NCBI RefSeq assembly: GCF_947259025.1
Contig: NZ_CAMYKO010000002.1
Location: 1-64,000 of the forward strand
DNA length: 64,000 nt
Direction: 5' to 3'
From: an uncultured Methylophaga sp.
GTDB taxonomy: Bacteria > Pseudomonadota > Gammaproteobacteria > Nitrosococcales > Methylophagaceae
The notes below the pieces were generated by a model. The model was not told the origin of the DNA. It did not search any database and saw only the letters and a program-made list of their open reading frames with translations. Positions within the stretch are counted from its first letter, which is position 1. Each line of letters opens with the position of its first letter. The translations under genes and the position numbers were made by a program. Positions 17,865 to 26,494 of this stretch are shown here, one piece after another.

Positions 17865-18408
17865 CGTACTGGAAGCAGAAACCGGCGAAGAAGGCTATCG
17901 TCTGTTTCAGGAGCAGTATCCGGATATGGTGTTGCTCGATATTACCCTGCCGGGCATGGGCGGGCTGGAAGTCTTACGACGCATCCGCGCGAACCGCGAA
18001 GATGCCAAGGTGCTGATGTTCAGCATGCATGAAGATCCGGTGTTTGCCTCACGGGCAATGCAGTCCGGCGCCAAGGGCTATATCACCAAGAATAATGCCG
18101 CTGATCACCTGGTGGAAGCAGTGGAAAAAGTACTGGACGGCAAAATCTACCTGAGCCCGGATATGGCGCAGCAACTGGCCATGCTCAATATCGATGCCGG
18201 CACCAGCGCGCTCAGTGACCTCTCGCGGCGCGAGCTGGAAATTCTGCGCCTGCTGGGTGAGGGCAAGAGCATGAATGAGATTTCCGACGTGTTGGGGATT
18301 AGTTATAAAACTGTGGCCAACAACCTGACGCAGATTAAGAGCAAACTGGATATCAACAAAACCGCTGAATTAATGCGTTTTGCTATCAGTCATGGTCTAT
18401 CGTCATAG
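17773..18408 (+). CDS. NarL/FixJ-family response regulator
   Basis: 211 residues from ATG 17773, preceded by AAGGTGAG; an upstream in-frame ATG at 17761 is less well placed. The receiver domain shows DD in VVDDHPIVR, the phospho-acceptor Asp in MVLLDITLPGMGG and the Lys in KGYITKNNA. The C-terminal LuxR-type helix-turn-helix reads LSRRELEILRLLGEGKSMNEI and YKTVANNLTQIKSKL. It pairs with the preceding kinase. Targets are unknown; kinases and regulators of this family often control methanol-oxidation genes in methylotrophs, but no site in the window ties it to them. Confidence 0.92.
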   Translation: MKQAVTILVVDDHPIVRAGCRQLIQQIPTANVLEAETGEEGYRLFQEQYPDMVLLDITLPGMGGLEVLRRIRANREDAKVLMFSMHEDPVFASRAMQSGAKGYITKNNAADHLVEAVEKVLDGKIYLSPDMAQQLAMLNIDAGTSALSDLSRRELEILRLLGEGKSMNEISDVLGISYKTVANNLTQIKSKLDINKTAELMRFAISHGLSS

Positions 18409-18577
18409 GCGCCGCTAAATGACTGATTTAGAAGGAAGAGAAACGCAGGAATAAATTCCCGTTTTATTGGGATAAGTCGCTCATTCCAGAAAGACTTGCA
18501 AGCTGTAACATTTACATCAAGTTATAGAAATTTCAGCTTCTATAGTCTTATATTTCTCTCTCCTTCTATGAAGGTTG

Positions 18578-18607
18578 GCCGGGTACCCTGTTACCCGGCT
18601 TTTTTTT
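18578..18607 (+). terminator. Rho-independent terminator
   Basis: Perfect 8-bp stem GCCGGGTA/TACCCGGC with 6-nt loop followed by eight T residues. It lies 170 nt after the response-regulator stop, so the long 3' region, or a small RNA ending here, is possible. Confidence 0.9.
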
Positions 18608-18637
18608 GCCTGAAATCTGGCTACTTCCTCTCTAATT

Positions 18638-18656
18638 GCGAATCTTTATCATTTAC
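18638..18656 (+). promoter_or_regulatory. Weak Fur-box-like site before the TonB2-like operon
   Basis: About 12 of 19 positions match the Fur consensus by eye; the right half TTTATCATTTAC is the better part. It lies 86 nt before the first gene of the operon. TonB2-type operons are commonly iron-regulated, which supports but does not prove the site. Confidence 0.35.
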
Positions 18657-18741
18657 GCCGCTGATCATCTCTTGTTAAGATAGCAAGCCTTAGCAAATTT
18701 TTGTCATGCCGGGACTCCGGCGAATATAGGACCTAAAGTCT

Positions 18742-19518
18742 ATGCAGTTGAAGCAGATGATAAGACGGTACTGGCCGTTGGCGGTGATCACCGCGCTTCC
18801 CCTCGTGGCCACTGCCGGTGCCCTGGATGAAGCCATTGATACCCAGGTTGACACCGATGTGGCTGCCCAGCAGTCACAGGAAAAGATCGACAACCTGGCC
18901 GATGAAACCACCGATATGCTGGCCGAGTACCGTGATATTTTGCGCCAGACCCAGAGTCTGCGGGCCTATAACGATCAACTCGAGCAACTGGTCAGCTCGC
19001 AGCGCAGTGAGCTGGATTCAATCGACCGCCAACTCAATAATATTGAAACCACCCAGCGCGATATCGTGCCGCTGATGACCAAGATGATCGATGTACTGGA
19101 ACAGTTTGTCGCGCTTGATATCCCCTTCCTGCAGCAGGAACGGAATAGCCGCATTGTTGCACTCAAAACGATGATGGGCCGGGCTGACGTCACCTTGTCA
19201 GAAAAATACCGCCGCATTATGGAGGCCTATCAGGTTGAGACTGAATATGGCCGCACTATTGAAGCTTACCAGGCCGATCTGAGTCAGGGCGGTGATAACC
19301 GCACCGTCGATTTTCTCCGTATTGGCCGCGTCAGTCTCTATTATCTGACGCTGGATGGCCGGGAGGCTGGTGTCTGGGATGCTGAAAGTCAAAGCTGGCA
19401 GCAGCTCTCTGATGAGTATCTACAGCCGGTGGCAGATGGCCTCAAGGTGGCGCGTAAACAACTACCGCCCGATCTGCTGACCCTGCCGGTTAAAAAAACA
19501 TCAGGAGGTGAACAATGA
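18742..19518 (+). CDS. DUF3450 periplasmic coiled-coil protein
   Basis: 258 residues with a signal peptide of about 26 residues (cleavage near ATAGA). Residues 35-110 form a long coiled coil rich in Gln, Glu and Leu (EKIDNLADETTDML, LRAYNDQLEQLVSSQRSELDS), then a compact C-terminal part with YYLTLDGREAGVWD. DUF3450 proteins are the first gene of Vibrio-type TonB2 loci, in the same order as here. The molecular role is not established; a periplasmic accessory to the TonB complex is inferred. The stop overlaps the next start (ATGA). Confidence 0.88.
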   Translation: MQLKQMIRRYWPLAVITALPLVATAGALDEAIDTQVDTDVAAQQSQEKIDNLADETTDMLAEYRDILRQTQSLRAYNDQLEQLVSSQRSELDSIDRQLNNIETTQRDIVPLMTKMIDVLEQFVALDIPFLQQERNSRIVALKTMMGRADVTLSEKYRRIMEAYQVETEYGRTIEAYQADLSQGGDNRTVDFLRIGRVSLYYLTLDGREAGVWDAESQSWQQLSDEYLQPVADGLKVARKQLPPDLLTLPVKKTSGGEQ

Positions 19519-20870
19519 AAACCTTAACCTCGCTGATGTTAATGCTCAGCCTCAGCCTGCCGCTGATGGCCGTTGACAAACCCGCCAACCTGGATGAACT
19601 GCTGGATCAGGTCAAGCGTGAACGGGTGTTGGAGCAGCAACAGAACAAAATGCGTGAAGCCGAGTTTGTCGAAGCTCACGATCAACAGGCACAACTGCTT
19701 CAGCAAGCCCGTGAACAACTGGCCAACGAAGAACAGCGCAGTACCCGCCTCAATGAGACTTTCACCGAGCAGGAGCAGACCCTGGCAGAGCAGCAAAGCC
19801 TGCTGGATGAACGCTCCGGGTCGCTCGGTGAACTGTTTGGCACGGTCAGACAGGTGGCCAACGATAGTCGCGGTACGCTGGAAAGCTCAATGACTTCAGT
19901 ACAGAAGACCGAACGACTGGGTTTTTTGAATAAACTGAGCGATAGCAAACAACAACCCACCATCGACGAATTGCGCCAGTTGTGGCTGACCCTGCAGGAA
20001 GAGATGACCGCATCCGGTAAGGTTGAAGAATTTGAAGCACCGGTGATTACCGTCAGCGGTGAAGTGGCACAACAGCCGGTCACTCGTATTGGTGTTTTCA
20101 CCGCCTTCAGTGATGGCAAATTCCTGCGCTATCTGTCCGAGACCGGCAATCTGGTCGAACTGGCTCGCCAGCCGGTGGACAGACTGCAGAATCTGGCACG
20201 TGATTTTGAACAGGCGGGGGCCGGTGAACTGCTACCCACCGTCATCGATCCTACCCGTGGTGCGATTATGGCGCTGCTGGTGCAAACACCGACAGTGAAA
20301 GAGCGCATTGCGCAGGGTGGCTGGATTGGCTACATCATTCTGGTGCTGGGGGCGGTAGGCTTATTGGTGGCCTTGCTGCAATTCCTGTCTTTACTGCGTG
20401 CCGGTCGCGGCGTCGCTAAGCAGCAGAAACAGGATGAACCCAGTCAGAAAAACCCGCTGGGTCGCATCCTGTCAGTTTACAACGCCAAACTGGCGGAAGA
20501 TGTGGAAACCCTGCAGCTCAAGCTGGATGAAGCCATCCTGCGTGAAATGCCCAAGCTTGAACGCGGTCTGATTACACTGGCGATTCTGGCAGCGATTGCA
20601 CCGATGCTGGGCCTGCTGGGCACCGTCTCGGGCATGATTGAAACCTTCCAGTCGATCACCCTGTTCGGAACCGGTGATCCGAAGCTGATGTCCGGCGGTA
20701 TTTCACAGGCGCTGGTGACGACAGAGCTGGGGCTGGCGGTGGCTATTCCACTGCTGCTGATCCACAGCGGTCTGTCCAGTAAGTCTAATCGCCTGATCCA
20801 GATCCTGGATGAGGAAAGTGCCGCCATTGTTGCCCGTAACGCAGAAAAGCACCATGGAAACACTGACTGA
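19515..20870 (+). CDS. ttpC: TtpC-like MotA/TolQ/ExbB proton channel protein with periplasmic coiled coil
   Basis: 451 residues. Signal peptide to about residue 20, then a periplasmic coiled coil (residues 25-125) and globular region, a membrane helix near 275-295 (GWIGYIILVLGAVGLLVALLQF), and a MotA/TolQ/ExbB domain in the last 130 residues with LAAIAPMLGLLGTVSGMIETFQ and GGISQALVTTELGLAVAIPLLL. This architecture is that of TtpC, the extra component of TonB2 systems, rather than plain ExbB. It sits directly before a short exbB, overlapping it by 17 nt. Confidence 0.9.
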   Translation: MKTLTSLMLMLSLSLPLMAVDKPANLDELLDQVKRERVLEQQQNKMREAEFVEAHDQQAQLLQQAREQLANEEQRSTRLNETFTEQEQTLAEQQSLLDERSGSLGELFGTVRQVANDSRGTLESSMTSVQKTERLGFLNKLSDSKQQPTIDELRQLWLTLQEEMTASGKVEEFEAPVITVSGEVAQQPVTRIGVFTAFSDGKFLRYLSETGNLVELARQPVDRLQNLARDFEQAGAGELLPTVIDPTRGAIMALLVQTPTVKERIAQGGWIGYIILVLGAVGLLVALLQFLSLLRAGRGVAKQQKQDEPSQKNPLGRILSVYNAKLAEDVETLQLKLDEAILREMPKLERGLITLAILAAIAPMLGLLGTVSGMIETFQSITLFGTGDPKLMSGGISQALVTTELGLAVAIPLLLIHSGLSSKSNRLIQILDEESAAIVARNAEKHHGNTD

Positions 20871-21378
20871 CGGTCTTTTCCGAATTCAATTGCTGATGGA
20901 GAGCGGCGGCTTCGTGCTGTGGCTGATCCTGCTGGCTTCGATCATGATGTGGTCGCTGATCATTGAACGCTATCTTTTTGTTTATGTTCAGCACCCGCGT
21001 CAGGTCCGCAAACTGATCGATGAGTGGCATCAGCGACGTGACCGCACCAGTTGGTATGCCCATCAGATCCGTCAGGGCATGATCGCAGAAAGCCGGGTGT
21101 CGCTGTCGCGCTACCTGATGCTGATCAAGACCCTGACCGTGGCCCTGCCGATGCTGGGGCTGCTGGGCACCGTCAATGGCATGATTCAGACTTTCGATGT
21201 CATGACCGTATTTGGCACTGGTAATACCCGCGGCATGGCCGGGGGGATTTCGGTGGCATTGATTACCACCATGGGCGGCTTGTTGACGGCTTTATCGGGC
21301 CTGTATTTCAGCACCCAACTGAGCCAGCGGGTGTCACGGGAAGTGGATAACGTGGCCGACGCACTGCGCAGAGACTAG
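20854..21378 (+). CDS. exbB: ExbB-like proton channel subunit
   Basis: 174 residues from ATG 20854; the longer frame upstream lies in ttpC. Typical MotA/TolQ/ExbB residues: LWLILLASIMMWSLIIERYLF in the first helix, then LPMLGLLGTVNGMIQTFDVM and GGISVALITTMGGLLTALSGLYF. The short length is typical of ExbB2. With ExbD it forms the inner-membrane proton-driven motor that energises TonB. Overlaps ttpC and is followed by exbD after 9 nt. Confidence 0.92.
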   Translation: METLTDGLFRIQLLMESGGFVLWLILLASIMMWSLIIERYLFVYVQHPRQVRKLIDEWHQRRDRTSWYAHQIRQGMIAESRVSLSRYLMLIKTLTVALPMLGLLGTVNGMIQTFDVMTVFGTGNTRGMAGGISVALITTMGGLLTALSGLYFSTQLSQRVSREVDNVADALRRD

Positions 21379-21387
21379 GAATTAGAG

Positions 21388-21795
21388 ATGAGAACGCGAC
21401 ATTCACGCCGACAAAGCGGTGGTATTGCAGATATCAACATGACGCCATTGATCGATATGGTGTTCATTCTGCTGATCTTTTTCATCGTCACCACCTCCTT
21501 TGTCAAGGAAACCGGGGTTGATGTAAACCGGCCCACGGCCAAGACTGCGGTCAAGAAAGAACGGGCCAATATTCTGATTTCCATCCGCGCCAATGACGAA
21601 ATCTGGATGGACAAACGCCAGATTGATCGCCGAGCCGTGCGCGCCAATGTTGAGCGCATGCATGCCGAAAACCCGGAAGGCTCGGTCATTATTCTGGCCG
21701 ATGAAGAAGCCAAGACTGGTCTGCTGATTGAAGTCATGGACCAGGCGCGGTTGGCCGGCGTGGCCAATGTGTCGATCGCGGCTGAGCGGGAATAA
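21388..21795 (+). CDS. exbD: ExbD-like proton channel subunit
   Basis: 135 residues with one N-terminal membrane helix. The family signature DINMTPLIDMVFILLIFFIV carries the proton-relaying Asp in PLIDMVF. The periplasmic domain follows (RANILISIRANDEIWMDKR, VIILADEEAKTGLLIEVMDQ). AGGAATTAGAG precedes the start. It completes the ExbB/ExbD motor of this operon. Confidence 0.94.
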   Translation: MRTRHSRRQSGGIADINMTPLIDMVFILLIFFIVTTSFVKETGVDVNRPTAKTAVKKERANILISIRANDEIWMDKRQIDRRAVRANVERMHAENPEGSVIILADEEAKTGLLIEVMDQARLAGVANVSIAAERE

Positions 21796-21806
21796 CGGCA
21801 ACGGCT

Positions 21807-22472
21807 ATGAGATTGACGATAGGGATCATTCTGGCGCTGCTGGTCAACTTCGGCCTGTTTATGCTGATGCAGCACATGACCAGCAATAAAGAAGTCGACA
21901 AGCAGGTCATCGAAGAGGTGCGCCTGCTTGACTTTGTGCGGGTCAAACGCGAGGAAGCCCAGCCGGAAACCAAAAAACGGCAAATGCCTAAAAAGCCGCC
22001 ACCACCGGATGAGCCACCGCCACCGCCGGAAACCCCAGCGCCTCAGACACCGAAACCGGATGCACCCACCCCCAAAATGGATGTGCCCAATGTTGATGTG
22101 CCGATGGATATTACCGGTGGTCCCTACCTGGGTGACTTTGCCAAAGCGCCGGCGCCAGCCCCGGCACCGGCGCCTGCGCCAGTGGAAGGGCCGATTATTG
22201 ATAATGAAGTGGTGCCTTTGGTGCGCATTCCGCCCAAGTATCCGCGGGTTGCTGCAAGGCGTGGTATCGAGGGCATCGTTACCGTGCGCTTTATCATTAC
22301 CAAAGACGGCACGGTCAGGGACGCCCAGGTCATCGAAGCCAAGCCGTCCAATGTATTCAATGATGAGGCCATTGAAGCTGTACTTAAATGGAAGTTCAAG
22401 CCGAAACTGGTTGAAGGTCAGCCAGTCGAAAGACAAGCGACCCAGGATATCGAGTTTAAACTGTCACGATGA
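21807..22472 (+). CDS. tonB: TonB2-type energy transducer
   Basis: 221 residues. N-terminal membrane helix (LTIGIILALLVNFGLFMLM), an acidic/basic linker, proline-rich segments at about 66-95 (PKKPPPPDEPPPPPE) and an Ala-Pro repeat at about 113-126, then the C-terminal TonB domain with PPKYPRVAARRGIEGIVTVRF and EAIEAVLKWKFKPK. It spans the periplasm to contact TonB boxes of outer-membrane receptors; the receptor at 11269 is a candidate client. The stop overlaps the TPR gene (ATGA). Confidence 0.94.
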   Translation: MRLTIGIILALLVNFGLFMLMQHMTSNKEVDKQVIEEVRLLDFVRVKREEAQPETKKRQMPKKPPPPDEPPPPPETPAPQTPKPDAPTPKMDVPNVDVPMDITGGPYLGDFAKAPAPAPAPAPAPVEGPIIDNEVVPLVRIPPKYPRVAARRGIEGIVTVRFIITKDGTVRDAQVIEAKPSNVFNDEAIEAVLKWKFKPKLVEGQPVERQATQDIEFKLSR

Positions 22473-23698
22473 AAATAACGCTGCTACCTCTTTTTCTGTT
22501 GGTATTGAATCTGGGCCTGCTGCCGTCGGTACAGGCGCAGGACAGTGAATACCTGCTGACCGAGAAAACCTACAACGCGCTCAACGAAGCCCAGGAAATG
22601 ATGGCCAATGAGCAGTATCGCCAGGCTGGGCAGCGGCTGACCCAATTGCTGGGACAGACCGATGAGGGCAGTTATGACCGGGCGGTGGTGCAGCAGACTA
22701 TCGGTTATCTGTACTCAGAACAGCAGCAGTACGACAAGGCCGCTGCAGCATTTGAAAAAGCGCTCGATGCCGATGCCCTGCCTGAAGATGTCACACACAA
22801 TCTGCGTTACAACCTGGCGCAGATCCTGATTGCAGATGGTCAGTACCAACGCGGTATCGGCCTGATGGAAAGCTGGCTGGCCAATGAAGCCAAGCCGCAA
22901 AACAGCGTTTATGTGCTGCTGGCCAGTGCCTACTACCGCCTGGATAACCACAGCAAGGTCATCGAGTATATCCGCACGGCTATTAAAAACGATCCCGATC
23001 CCAAGGAAGACTGGTACCGGATGCAACTGTCGGCGCATATGTCTCTGCGTCAGTACAAGTCGGCCATCAATGTGCTGGAAATTCTGATTCCGCGCTATCC
23101 GCACCGCAAGGTCTACTGGGATCAACTGGCAGCGCTATATCAGGAACAGGATAAGGAATTCACCTCGCTGGCCGTACGGATGCTGGCTGACCGTCTGGAT
23201 CTGGGCGATGCCGAAACCCTGGTCAATCTAGCCGATATGTACCGTTATCTGCGTGTGCCCTACAAATCCGGCAAGTTACTGCAAAAAGCCATGGATGACG
23301 GCGTCATTCGCAGTGATTTCAAACACCTGCAGAAACTTGCCGATAGCTGGATGGCAGCCCGGGAGCAGGAACTGGCTGCTCAGACGCTGAACCGCATGTT
23401 GTCAATGGACAGCAGCGGTGAGACGCATCTGAGGCTGGGGCAGGTCTACGTCAGCATGGAACAGTGGCAGCAGGCCATTGAAGTGCTGAACCAGGCTGTG
23501 CAGAGATTAGAGGGCGGCCAGCAAGGCCGGGCTCATCTGCTAATGGGCACCAGTCATTTTTACCTGGATCAACTGGAACAGGCCAAAGCGGCGTTCGGCC
23601 GTGCCATTGCTTACGAGGACCTGAGCAGCCAGGCTGGTCAGTGGTTACGGCATATTGAAGACCTGCTGGAGAGGCAAAGCGATGAAGAGGCTGCCTGA
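22469..23698 (+). CDS. Periplasmic TPR-repeat protein of the TonB2 operon
   Basis: 409 residues with a signal peptide ending VQAQD (about residue 24). Tetratricopeptide-like repeats fill the chain, the clearest being QQTIGYLYSEQQQYDKAAAAFEKAL and HLRLGQVYVSMEQWQQAIEVLNQ. A TPR gene closes the Vibrio TonB2 locus in the same place, so the six-gene set DUF3450-ttpC-exbB-exbD-tonB-TPR is complete. Its role, perhaps a periplasmic scaffold, is inferred. The next gene starts 17 nt before its stop. Confidence 0.88.
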   Translation: MKITLLPLFLLVLNLGLLPSVQAQDSEYLLTEKTYNALNEAQEMMANEQYRQAGQRLTQLLGQTDEGSYDRAVVQQTIGYLYSEQQQYDKAAAAFEKALDADALPEDVTHNLRYNLAQILIADGQYQRGIGLMESWLANEAKPQNSVYVLLASAYYRLDNHSKVIEYIRTAIKNDPDPKEDWYRMQLSAHMSLRQYKSAINVLEILIPRYPHRKVYWDQLAALYQEQDKEFTSLAVRMLADRLDLGDAETLVNLADMYRYLRVPYKSGKLLQKAMDDGVIRSDFKHLQKLADSWMAAREQELAAQTLNRMLSMDSSGETHLRLGQVYVSMEQWQQAIEVLNQAVQRLEGGQQGRAHLLMGTSHFYLDQLEQAKAAFGRAIAYEDLSSQAGQWLRHIEDLLERQSDEEAA

Positions 23699-24257
23699 TC
23701 TGCAGCAGTTGAAGCAGGATCTGGTGCAGCACTATCAATGGCTGCGCCAATATGGTTGCAATGACTCGCACAGTGGCAATGCTTCTTTTCGCTGGCATGA
23801 CGAAGTTTGGGTGACGCCCACCGGTTGTTGTGCTGACACGCTGAGCGTTGATGATCTGGTTCGCTGCCATATCAGCGGCGATAGCGAAGCCGGTGCCTCG
23901 CTCGATGCGCCTTTGCATATCGAGGTCTATCGCCACAACCCGGAGGCGCGGGCGATATTCCACAGTCACGGCCCGCATGCCGTGGCCTTGACGCTCAATG
24001 GTGAGGATTTTGTCCCGGTCGATTTTGAAGGCCAGTATTATTTCCCGTTTGTGCCGGTTATCAGCATTCCCTATGATGATTATGTGAGCCGTTCACCACG
24101 CGCTGTGGCCGAACAACTGGCGACACACAAAGTTGCTGTGGTCCGTGGTCACGGTGTCTATGCCTGTGCAGAAAGCATCAATCTGGCGTATAAATGGAGC
24201 TGTTCGCTGGAATTATCTGCCAAAACCGCCTGGCTGGCGAAGCAGATAGGTCCTTAA
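23682..24257 (+). CDS. Class II aldolase/adducin-family protein
   Basis: 191 residues from ATG 23682, preceded by GGAGAGG, with the start lying inside the end of the TPR gene. Family landmarks: GCNDSHSGNASFR (glycine-rich substrate loop), TPTGCCADTLSVDDLV, LHIEVYRHNPEARAIFHSHGPHAVAL with two zinc-binding His, and VVRGHGVYA with the third. Family members are sugar-phosphate aldolases, dehydratases such as MtnB, or decarboxylases. The substrate is not deducible, and why it is coupled to a TonB operon is unclear. Confidence 0.85.
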   Translation: MKRLPDLQQLKQDLVQHYQWLRQYGCNDSHSGNASFRWHDEVWVTPTGCCADTLSVDDLVRCHISGDSEAGASLDAPLHIEVYRHNPEARAIFHSHGPHAVALTLNGEDFVPVDFEGQYYFPFVPVISIPYDDYVSRSPRAVAEQLATHKVAVVRGHGVYACAESINLAYKWSCSLELSAKTAWLAKQIGP

Positions 24258-24351
24258 ATTAGACAGGGCCATCTTTTCGCAACAATTTCACGCTTGAATA
24301 GTCAGTAATATTCCACCGAAACAACACTCGCCTTTTGTGATGGAGTACCGA

Positions 24352-26487
24352 ATGACTGCTGATAGCACGCTCAAAAAAGCACTCACTGAAAATATTCATC
24401 TGCGCACGCCGTTGCTGGATGGCAGAGATGCGGCTGCCAAACGCCAGCAGATCGCGGATTATTTCAACTTTACTTATGAGCGCTACGAGTCGCTGTTTGA
24501 AACTCTCAGATCGGATGAGGCGTTTTATCAGAAGTCGATTCCGCTGCGTCACCCGCTGATCTTCTATTACGGCCATACCGCCACATTCTTCGTCAATAAA
24601 ATGCTGCTGGCCGGGCTGATTGATAAACGCATCAACCCGAAGTTCGAATCGATGTTTGCTGTCGGTGTCGATGAAATGAGCTGGGATGATCTGGATGAGG
24701 CGCATTACGACTGGCCGCCGGTGGCGGAGGTCACGGCCTATCGCCAGCAGGTCAAGGCGATGATCAACAAAATTATCCATAAAGCACCGTTGAAACTGCC
24801 GATTGACTGGGATAACCCCTGGTGGGCAATCCTAATGGGGATTGAGCATGAGCAGATTCATCTGGAAACCTCATCGGTGTTGATCCGCCAACAGCAACTG
24901 GACTTGGTCAAACCCCACCCGGACTGGCGTCCGTGCAGCGAATATGGTGATGCGCCGGAAAACAGTCTGGTTGAGATTCCCGCAGGCCAGGTCAAGATCG
25001 GCAAGACCTTTGATGACCGCATCTACGGCTGGGACAATGAATACGGTGAACATGAAGCGGAGATTGATGATTTCCAGGCTTCACGCCTTTTGGTCAGCAA
25101 CGGTGAATTCTTGCAGTTTGTGGAAGCGGGGGGCTATGACCATGATGCTTACTGGGAAGAAGAAGGGCTGGCCTGGCGTCAGTTCACCAAAGCCCAACAT
25201 CCTACTTTCTGGCACAAGGACAAACAGGGCTGGCAGTTACGATTGATGACTGAGCTGGTGGCTATGCCCTGGAATTGGCCGGTGGATGTCAACTATCACG
25301 AAGCCAAGGCATTTTGTCACTGGAAAGCTGAACAAACCGGACAGCCGGTGCGCATGCCTAGCGAGGATGAGTGGTACCGAATCTATGATCATGCCGGCAT
25401 TGAGGAACTGGGCGAACAGCAGGCGCCAGCTAATATTCATCTGGATTACGCTGCTTCATCCTGTCCGGTCGATCAGTTTGCTCATGGCGATTTATACGAC
25501 GTTGTGGGCAATGTCTGGCAGTGGACAGAAACCCCGACCTATCCGTTTGATGGCTTCAAGGTGCACCCTATTTACGATGATTTCACCACGCCCACCTTTG
25601 ATGGTCAGCATAACCTGATTAAGGGTGGTTCATGGATTTCCTGCGGTAACGAAAGCCGCCGGGCATCGCGCTATGCTTTCCGCCGCCATTTCTTCCAGCA
25701 TGCCGGTTTTCGTTATGTTGTTTCGGACGCCGAGGTGGAGCAGCACAGCTCCAATTATGAAACCGACAGCATGCTGTCGCAGTATGCCGAGTTTCATTAT
25801 GGCGAAACCTATTTTGATGTGCCCAACTTCCCGAGAACGCTGGCAGAGCTGGCGGTTGAGGTGATGGGCGACCAGCCCAAAACTAAAGCCCTGGATCTGG
25901 GGTGCGCGGTTGGCCGTGCCAGCTTTGAACTGGCCCGGCATTTTGACCAAGTCACTGGTATTGATTTCTCGGCGCGCCTGATTAATCTTGGCGTACAAAT
26001 GGCCCAGGAAGGCGTGATTCGCTACACCATTACCGATGAAGGTGATCTGGTGCATTATGAGGAGCGCCGACTCGACCAACTGGGGCTGGCCGAAGTGGCC
26101 AACAAAGTTGAGTTTCTGCAGGGCGATGCCTGTAACCTCAAATCCTTGTTCCGTGGCTATGATCTGATCCTGGCTGCTAACCTTATCGACAGGCTTTACA
26201 ACCCGGCCCAGTTCCTGCGCAGCGTGCATGAGCGCATCAACCAGGGCGGTATTCTGATGCTGGCCTCACCCTATACCTGGCTGGAAGAACACACTGACAA
26301 GGAAGACTGGCTGGGCGGTTTCAAAAAAGACGGTGAGAGCTTCACCACGCTGGATGGCCTGAAGGCGATTCTCGAATCCCATTTCGAACTGGTTCGTGGT
26401 CCGGAGTCAGTGCCGTTTGTGATCCGTGAGACCAGCCGCAAATTCCAGCATACCCTGTCCGAGGTCACTGTCTGGAAGCGCAGGTAA
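24352..26487 (+). CDS. ovoA: OvoA, 5-histidylcysteine sulfoxide synthase / mercaptohistidine methyltransferase
   Basis: 711 residues from ATG 24352, chosen because GGAG lies 7 nt upstream; upstream GTG/ATG starts are weaker. Three domains: DinB-like iron-binding N-terminus with the His of FYYGHTATFF and the HX3HXE motif in GIEHEQIHLETS; a formylglycine-generating-enzyme-like domain (NGEFLQFVEAGGYD, VGNVWQWTETPTYPF, KGGSWISCGNESRRASRY); and a C-terminal SAM methyltransferase (ALDLGCAVGRASFELARHF). OvoA joins cysteine to C5 of histidine with oxidation and later methylates the product, making ovothiol A. The full-length three-domain form separates it from EgtB. Confidence 0.92.
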   Translation: MTADSTLKKALTENIHLRTPLLDGRDAAAKRQQIADYFNFTYERYESLFETLRSDEAFYQKSIPLRHPLIFYYGHTATFFVNKMLLAGLIDKRINPKFESMFAVGVDEMSWDDLDEAHYDWPPVAEVTAYRQQVKAMINKIIHKAPLKLPIDWDNPWWAILMGIEHEQIHLETSSVLIRQQQLDLVKPHPDWRPCSEYGDAPENSLVEIPAGQVKIGKTFDDRIYGWDNEYGEHEAEIDDFQASRLLVSNGEFLQFVEAGGYDHDAYWEEEGLAWRQFTKAQHPTFWHKDKQGWQLRLMTELVAMPWNWPVDVNYHEAKAFCHWKAEQTGQPVRMPSEDEWYRIYDHAGIEELGEQQAPANIHLDYAASSCPVDQFAHGDLYDVVGNVWQWTETPTYPFDGFKVHPIYDDFTTPTFDGQHNLIKGGSWISCGNESRRASRYAFRRHFFQHAGFRYVVSDAEVEQHSSNYETDSMLSQYAEFHYGETYFDVPNFPRTLAELAVEVMGDQPKTKALDLGCAVGRASFELARHFDQVTGIDFSARLINLGVQMAQEGVIRYTITDEGDLVHYEERRLDQLGLAEVANKVEFLQGDACNLKSLFRGYDLILAANLIDRLYNPAQFLRSVHERINQGGILMLASPYTWLEEHTDKEDWLGGFKKDGESFTTLDGLKAILESHFELVRGPESVPFVIRETSRKFQHTLSEVTVWKRR

Positions 26488-26494
26488 GCACGGG

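Larger units (their letters stand above)
18409..18741. other. 333-nt gap between the two-component pair and the TonB2-like operon
   Basis: It holds a strong terminator (18578-18607) and a weaker Fur-box-like site (18638-18656). The stretch 18420-18575 is A/T-rich with no supported gene. A 60-codon frame at 18496 has no recognisable features. Confidence 0.6.

Noticed and set aside
18496-18678. 60-codon frame upstream of the DUF3450 gene
   Set aside because: It runs through a strong terminator hairpin and shows no domain, signal peptide or ribosome-binding site.
21375-22436. 353-codon minus-strand frame opposite exbD-tonB
   Set aside because: Arg/Trp-rich translation of the proline-rich tonB complement; exbD and tonB on the plus strand are certain.
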